From: Xanthomonas cannabis pv. cannabis
Lineage (GTDB): Bacteria; Pseudomonadota; Gammaproteobacteria; Xanthomonadales; Xanthomonadaceae
Assembly: GCF_000802365.1 (NCBI RefSeq)
Contig: NZ_JSZE01000030.1
Span: 1-39,577, forward strand
Direction of reading: 5' to 3'
DNA: 39,577 nt
The position numbers and the translations under genes were made by a program. Shown piece after piece: positions 36,197 to 39,577 of this stretch (position 1 is the stretch's first letter; the number at the start of each line of letters is the position of its first letter). Below the pieces are notes generated by a model. The model saw nothing but the letters and a program-made list of their open reading frames with translations. It did no database searches and was not told the DNA's origin.

Positions 36197-36226
36197 CACG
36201 ACGGCGGCCCCAGGGCCGCCGTCGTG
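36197..36226 (+). terminator. Long GC hairpin after pyk (no T run)
   Basis: A perfect 13-base stem (36197-36209 with 36214-36226, CACGACGGCGGCC/GGCCGCCGTCGTG) closes a CCAG loop 48 bases after the pyk stop. There is no T run, so it is not a standard intrinsic terminator. It may pause polymerase for Rho or protect the pyk message end. Confidence 0.6.
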
Positions 36227-36646
36227 CTGTGTGGAGATGCCGGGCGCGGGTAAATGCTTGGCCTGGGTCGGCGTGTTGCTCGACGGCCGGATCCGGCGAC
36301 TGCCCGGCCAGCGCACGATCGCCGCCGCGTTGCGTCACGGTGTTGATATGACGCGGCATAAGTTGCACAAGGCGATGCATGCCCACGACGGAGATTCCGC
36401 TTTCCCGCTCATCGACGCAACGGAGCGAAGGTGAACGACGCGCGGTGTGACCGGATAGGTGACGAAGAGGAAGAGGCTCGTCGTGACGTGAGTAGCCCAT
36501 GCCGCAGGCAGCTCCATGCAACAGGCAAACACCCATAACGCCATCAACGCATGCGTGGTGCAGGTTCGGCCGCGCCGCCGCACGTTGGTGGTGCCACGCA
36601 TCACAGCAAAGCAAGCAACAAGCTGCACGACATGCTCAGCTTCAAC
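36227..36646. other. Intergenic region between pyk and fba
   Basis: I see no supported gene in this 420-base stretch. Open frames on both strands lack ribosome sites and domains. The right end leads into the heptamer array and the fba promoter. Confidence 0.6.
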
Positions 36647-36709
36647 GATTCCCGATTCCCGATTCCCGATTCCCGATTCCCGATTCCCGATTCCCGATTC
36701 CCGATTCCC
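36647..36709. repeat. Heptamer tandem array, nine perfect copies of GATTCCC
   Basis: Nine identical copies of GATTCCC (GGGAATC on the other strand) follow one another without interruption for 63 bases, about 90 bases before the fba -10 box. Perfect identity means recent slippage or selection. The same unit occurs as smaller arrays at 11418-11445 and as scattered units at 2231-2360 and 32555-32586. Confidence 0.95.
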
Positions 36710-36799
36710 GCATGCGAGCGGCGCCACACATCCAGTCATGCGCGCACGGTGTAATCGGTTGCAGGCATTCCGTGAAGGAATGTGTACGACTTTCGTCGC

Positions 36800-36805
36800 T
36801 ATACT
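36800..36805 (+). promoter_or_regulatory. Candidate -10 box of fba
   Basis: TATACT matches the -10 consensus at 5 of 6 positions, 34 bases before the fba ATG. No clear -35 is seen at 16-18 bases, so an activator or a weak -35 is likely. Confidence 0.45.
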
Positions 36806-36838
36806 TTCGTTCTCCCCCGCAGCTGCCACAGGAACTAC

Positions 36839-37843
36839 ATGAGCATCGAACAGCTTGCCGAAACCGCCCAGGCCATGGTCGCCCCGGGCAAGGGCATCAT
36901 CGCCATCGACGAGTCGACCAGCACGATCGCGAAGCGTTTTGCCAGCGTCGGCATCGAGAACATCGAAGAAAACCGTCGCGCCTATCGCGAATTGCTGCTG
37001 ACCACGCCCAAGCTGAGCGATTACATCTCCGGCGCCATCCTGTTCGACGAGACCATCCGTCAGAAGACCAAGGACGGCGTGCCGTTCGCCAAGTATATGG
37101 CCGAGCACGGCATCATCCCGGGCATCAAGGTCGACAAGGGCGCACAGCCGCTGGCCGGCATGCCGGGCGAACTGGTGACCGAAGGTCTGGATGGCCTGCG
37201 CGCACGTCTTGAGGAGTACTACACGCTGGGCGCGCGCTTCGCCAAGTGGCGTGCGGTCATCAACATCGGCGAAGACATTCCCTCCGGCACCTGCATCGAG
37301 GCCAACTCGCATGCGTTGGCGCGTTATGCGGCGCTGTGTCAGGAACAGGGCCTGGTGCCGATGGTCGAGCCGGAAGTGATCATGGACGGCGACCACGACA
37401 TCGAGACCTGCTACGAAGTGACCGAAGCCACGCTGCGCTCGCTGTTCGGCGCGCTGTATGAGCAGAACGTCGTGCTCGAAGGCACCATCCTGAAGGCCTC
37501 GATGGTCATCTCCGGCAAGGGCTGCGAAGAGCAGGCCAGTGTCGAGGAAGTGGCCGAGTCCACCGTGATGTGTCTGAAGTCGACCGTGCCGGCGATCCTG
37601 CCGGGCATCGTGTTCCTGTCCGGTGGCCAGACCGACGAGCAGTCCACCGCGCACCTCAACGAGATGCACCAGCTCGGCAACCTGCCGTGGCCGCTGAGCT
37701 TCTCCTACGGTCGCGCCATGCAGCAGGCGGCACTGAAGCTGTGGGCCAAGGACATGACCGGCAACTTCGCCAAGGCGCAGCAGATCATTTATGAGCGCGC
37801 CAAGGAAAACGGCCTGGCTGCACTGGGCAAGTGGAAGGGCTGA
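36839..37843 (+). CDS. fba: Class I fructose-bisphosphate aldolase
   Basis: Schiff-base aldolase of 334 residues that splits fructose 1,6-bisphosphate into dihydroxyacetone phosphate and glyceraldehyde 3-phosphate, or joins them in gluconeogenesis. The Schiff-base Lys219 is in VVLEGTILKASMV; GIIAIDESTSTIAKRF (19-34, with the Asp-Glu-Ser of phosphate binding), PGIKVDKG and LSGGQTDEQST complete the animal-type class I pattern. Most proteobacteria use the zinc class II enzyme for glycolysis; class I of this type is usual in xanthomonads. ATG 36839 has AGGA six bases upstream; in-frame ATGs before it lie in the promoter. It follows the nine-copy GATTCCC array and is ended by a clear terminator. 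Confidence 0.97.
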   Translation: MSIEQLAETAQAMVAPGKGIIAIDESTSTIAKRFASVGIENIEENRRAYRELLLTTPKLSDYISGAILFDETIRQKTKDGVPFAKYMAEHGIIPGIKVDKGAQPLAGMPGELVTEGLDGLRARLEEYYTLGARFAKWRAVINIGEDIPSGTCIEANSHALARYAALCQEQGLVPMVEPEVIMDGDHDIETCYEVTEATLRSLFGALYEQNVVLEGTILKASMVISGKGCEEQASVEEVAESTVMCLKSTVPAILPGIVFLSGGQTDEQSTAHLNEMHQLGNLPWPLSFSYGRAMQQAALKLWAKDMTGNFAKAQQIIYERAKENGLAALGKWKG

Positions 37844-37888
37844 TCGGCTGATCGCGGCTGCAAGGCCGGGTCAAACCCAGGCATGAAG

Positions 37889-37914
37889 ACGCCGGCAGCG
37901 ATGCCGGCGTTTTT
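37889..37914 (+). terminator. Rho-independent terminator of fba
   Basis: A perfect nine-base stem (37889-37897 with 37902-37910, ACGCCGGCA/TGCCGGCGT) closes a GCGA loop and runs into a short T run, 46 bases after the fba stop. The stem is of the same ACGCCGGC type as the tkt terminator. Confidence 0.9.
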
Positions 37915-38059
37915 ATTGGGAGTCGATGGCAATGCATCGGCTGGTCGGGTGAGCAGGCCGCGCAGCGGCGGTGCTTCAAATGCGGCGGCGTGACCGGCGC
38001 GAAGCATTGGCGTGCCGTGAACCCGCCGCCGGCGAGGCTTACAGCCTGATGCATGGGCT

Positions 38060-38089
38060 CAAACGAAACGGGCGCCTTGCGGCGCCCGT
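38060..38089 (-). terminator. Terminator of the macrodomain gene
   Basis: On the minus strand, a nine-base perfect stem (ACGGGCGCC with GGCGCCCGT, 38068-38076 and 38081-38089) with loop GCAA is followed by TTTCGTTT, 25 bases after the macrodomain stop. The T-rich tail is interrupted, so termination may be partial. Confidence 0.7.
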
Positions 38090-38113
38090 CAGTGCAATGC
38101 GCGTCTCGTGGCG

Positions 38114-38653
38114 TCAGGCCGCTGCGGTCTCCTGCGTTGCCAATGCCTGCTGATAGGCCTTGTAGGTGGCGTCGTTATAGGCCACCAGCACGATGTGCTT
38201 GGGCACCTTGTGCGAGCGCTGCCAGTCGCGTGTCTCGGTGACCGCGATGCGTGCGGCCTGATGCAGCGGATAGCCGTAGATGCCGCAGCTGATCGCCGGG
38301 AATGCGATCGAGTGCAGCAGCATCTGCTCGGCAAGCTTGAGCGACTGCCAATAGCAGTTGGCCAGCTGCTCCGGTTCGTTGTGCTTGCCGTCGCGCCACA
38401 CCGGGCCCACGGTATGAAACACGTGACGCGCCTTCAGGTTGAAACCGTCGGTGACGCGGATTTCGCCGGTAGGGCAGCGCACGCCCGGGCGTACCTGCGG
38501 CAGGGCTTCGCAGGCCTGCAGCAAACCCGGGCCGGCAGCGCGATGGATGGCGCCGTCCACGCCACCACCGCCCAGCAGTGATTCGTTGGCGGCGTTGACG
38601 ATGACGTCAACGTCGAGTTCGGTGATGTCGCCTTGCCAGACTTCGATTTTCAT
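38114..38653 (-). CDS. O-acetyl-ADP-ribose deacetylase, macrodomain (YmdB-like)
   Basis: A 179-residue single macrodomain, the length of E. coli YmdB (177). It has the ADP-ribose-binding GDIT (8-11), IVNAANESLLGGGGVDGAIH, quoted in part as VNAANESLLGGGGVDGAIH (19-37), and PAISCGIYGYP loop. Such enzymes remove acetyl or ADP-ribose groups from O-acetyl-ADP-ribose or modified proteins and RNA. The start at 38653 gives the usual N-terminus (MKIEV); no strong ribosome site is visible. It stands alone, minus strand, convergent with fba and ending at its own terminator. Confidence 0.95.
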   Translation of the reverse strand: MKIEVWQGDITELDVDVIVNAANESLLGGGGVDGAIHRAAGPGLLQACEALPQVRPGVRCPTGEIRVTDGFNLKARHVFHTVGPVWRDGKHNEPEQLANCYWQSLKLAEQMLLHSIAFPAISCGIYGYPLHQAARIAVTETRDWQRSHKVPKHIVLVAYNDATYKAYQQALATQETAAA

Positions 38654-38919
38654 GGCGAGATAGTTATGGGATTTGAATGATGAACGCGTGATGGGGTCAG
38701 GCGTTGCGGAGCCCCACGCTAGCGGCCATTCATCTCATCGGCTGCGACCACGCCAGACCTCGCGAACCCTACGGCAGGCGCACGCGAAATCGGGCGATCC
38801 AGGCGACTCTGTGCTGCCGCCGATTGGAACAATTTATCGCCGATGCGCGACGGTCCGGGATCTGCACGGTTGCCCTGCGAGGGGAGGGCGCGGCTACCCG
38901 CAAGCCTGCGTGCCGCTGT

Positions 38920-39426
38920 TCAGAGCCAGCGGCGGACGCGCGCGCAATAGTCGGTGTAATGGCGGCCGAATTCTGCGCGCAGACGCGCCTCTTCGAACGG
39001 AATGACATACAGCCGCAGCGCAAGCCAGGGCAGTGGCACCAGCGCGACCGCCCACAGCAGCCCAAGCTGCAGGCACAGGCCGACGTAGCTCAGCACCAGC
39101 GCCAGGTACATCGGGTTGCGGGTGAAGCGATATGGGCCGTCCAGCACCAGGCGCGATGGATGGCCGCTCGGCATGATGGTGGTGCGCCGACGCGCGAACA
39201 GGATGAAGCAGCTCACCGCCAGCGCAAGGCCGAGGCAGGCGATGACGCCGCCGGCCAGTTCAATCCATGCCAGTGGCGTGGGAGCGGGCAGGGGGAGCTC
39301 CAGCGCGTCCTGCAGCCATGCGCCCAGACCCAGGGCGAGCGCGAAGTGCACCGGCGAGGTCATCTTCACCAGCCATGGCGCCCGCGAGGCGCGGGTGTCG
39401 CTGTGTCCATACGGCTGGTTGCTCAC
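38920..39426 (-). CDS. Isoprenylcysteine carboxyl methyltransferase (ICMT)-like membrane protein
   Basis: A 168-residue inner-membrane protein with four hydrophobic segments (about 27-42, 51-76, 103-125 and 125-140) and the ICMT/PEMT signature in the C-terminal third: GPYRFTRNPMYLALVL and FEEARLRAEFGRHYTDYCARV, quoted in part as FGRHYTDYCARV. Members methylate lipids or protein C-termini using S-adenosylmethionine, but many bacterial ones have no known substrate. The start is GTG at 39426, supported by GGGAGAG five bases upstream; an ATG at 39430 is out of frame. Upstream sequence to the window end (39427-39577) has no gene I can identify. Confidence 0.9.
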   Translation of the reverse strand: MSNQPYGHSDTRASRAPWLVKMTSPVHFALALGLGAWLQDALELPLPAPTPLAWIELAGGVIACLGLALAVSCFILFARRRTTIMPSGHPSRLVLDGPYRFTRNPMYLALVLSYVGLCLQLGLLWAVALVPLPWLALRLYVIPFEEARLRAEFGRHYTDYCARVRRWL

Positions 39427-39577
39427 GCATCTCTCCCTACATCACGGCCGTCATCCTAACGTTTCCTTGACATGGGCGGGAGTGCGGGCAGTCGAAGCTG
39501 TGACCCAGAAAGCCAGACAGTCGATCCAACGAGCAGATCGCATACGTCGACGCCTTTTACTGTCCCGGTTTCCCAGT

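Noticed and set aside
34331-36316. Minus-strand open frame of 661 codons over pyk
   Set aside because: It is antisense to pyruvate kinase and has no protein-like features.
36177-36434. Plus-strand small open frame after pyk
   Set aside because: It spans the pyk hairpin, has no ribosome site, and its translation is not protein-like.
36647-36709. Possible CRISPR array
   Set aside because: The repeats are seven bases with no spacers and no cas gene is present; it is a simple tandem repeat.

Overview
The window looks like a chromosomal segment of a Xanthomonas-type gammaproteobacterium. The basis is its high GC, the strong third-position GC bias that opens long empty antisense frames, two large TonB-dependent receptors, intergenic arrays of the heptamer GGGAATC/GGGATTG, and a gene order I recognise from Xanthomonas (tkt far upstream of gapA - pgk - pyk - fba). 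I found no tRNA, rRNA, CRISPR array, transposase or phage gene. Species cannot be named from the sequence alone.

Layout. 1-950: the tail of an unidentified protein (BatD-like is a guess) and a 690-base spacer holding two inverted copies of a short dispersed element. 951-4482: a dicarboxylate/amino-acid:cation symporter and transketolase, the latter with a clear terminator. 4483-7452: a long spacer with a Fur-like box, then a siderophore-type TonB receptor and its terminator. 7662-9495: a divergent LysR regulator / short-chain reductase pair. 9605-11316 (minus): an L,D-transpeptidase followed 2 bases later by a membrane-anchored LytM/M23 protein. 11581-15602 (minus): a secreted Ca-dependent PI-PLC-like enzyme and a 904-residue TonB receptor. 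15738-17696 (minus): an acetyl-CoA hydrolase/transferase. 17780-20053 (plus): a BlaI-type repressor, an M56 membrane protease with a TonB-like tail, and a lipoprotein, all overlapping, behind a promoter covered by palindromes. 20156-22249 (minus): modABC with an unusually short ModC. 22323-26194 (minus): a metallo-beta-lactamase-fold hydrolase, an S1/P1 nuclease, two OmpW-like porins and a secreted CaMKII-association-domain-like protein. 26631-37914 (plus): the lower glycolysis cluster gapA, a DUF2339/DUF3999 membrane pair, pgk, a HAD phosphatase overlapping pgk, pyk and a class I aldolase. 38114-39426 (minus): a macrodomain deacetylase and an isoprenylcysteine-methyltransferase-like membrane protein.

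How the genes fit together. GapA, Pgk, Pyk, Fba and Tkt cover triose and pentose phosphate metabolism. The HAD phosphatase translationally coupled to pgk may act in metabolite repair. Most other genes serve the envelope: iron or phosphorus acquisition through TonB receptors, peptidoglycan remodelling, molybdate uptake, and a BlaI/M56 signalling module whose protease has exchanged the usual beta-lactam sensor for a TonB-like domain. That module, the PI-PLC/TonB-receptor pair and the pgk-HAD overlap are the most interesting functional leads. The heptamer arrays and the inverted dispersed element are the most interesting non-coding structures.
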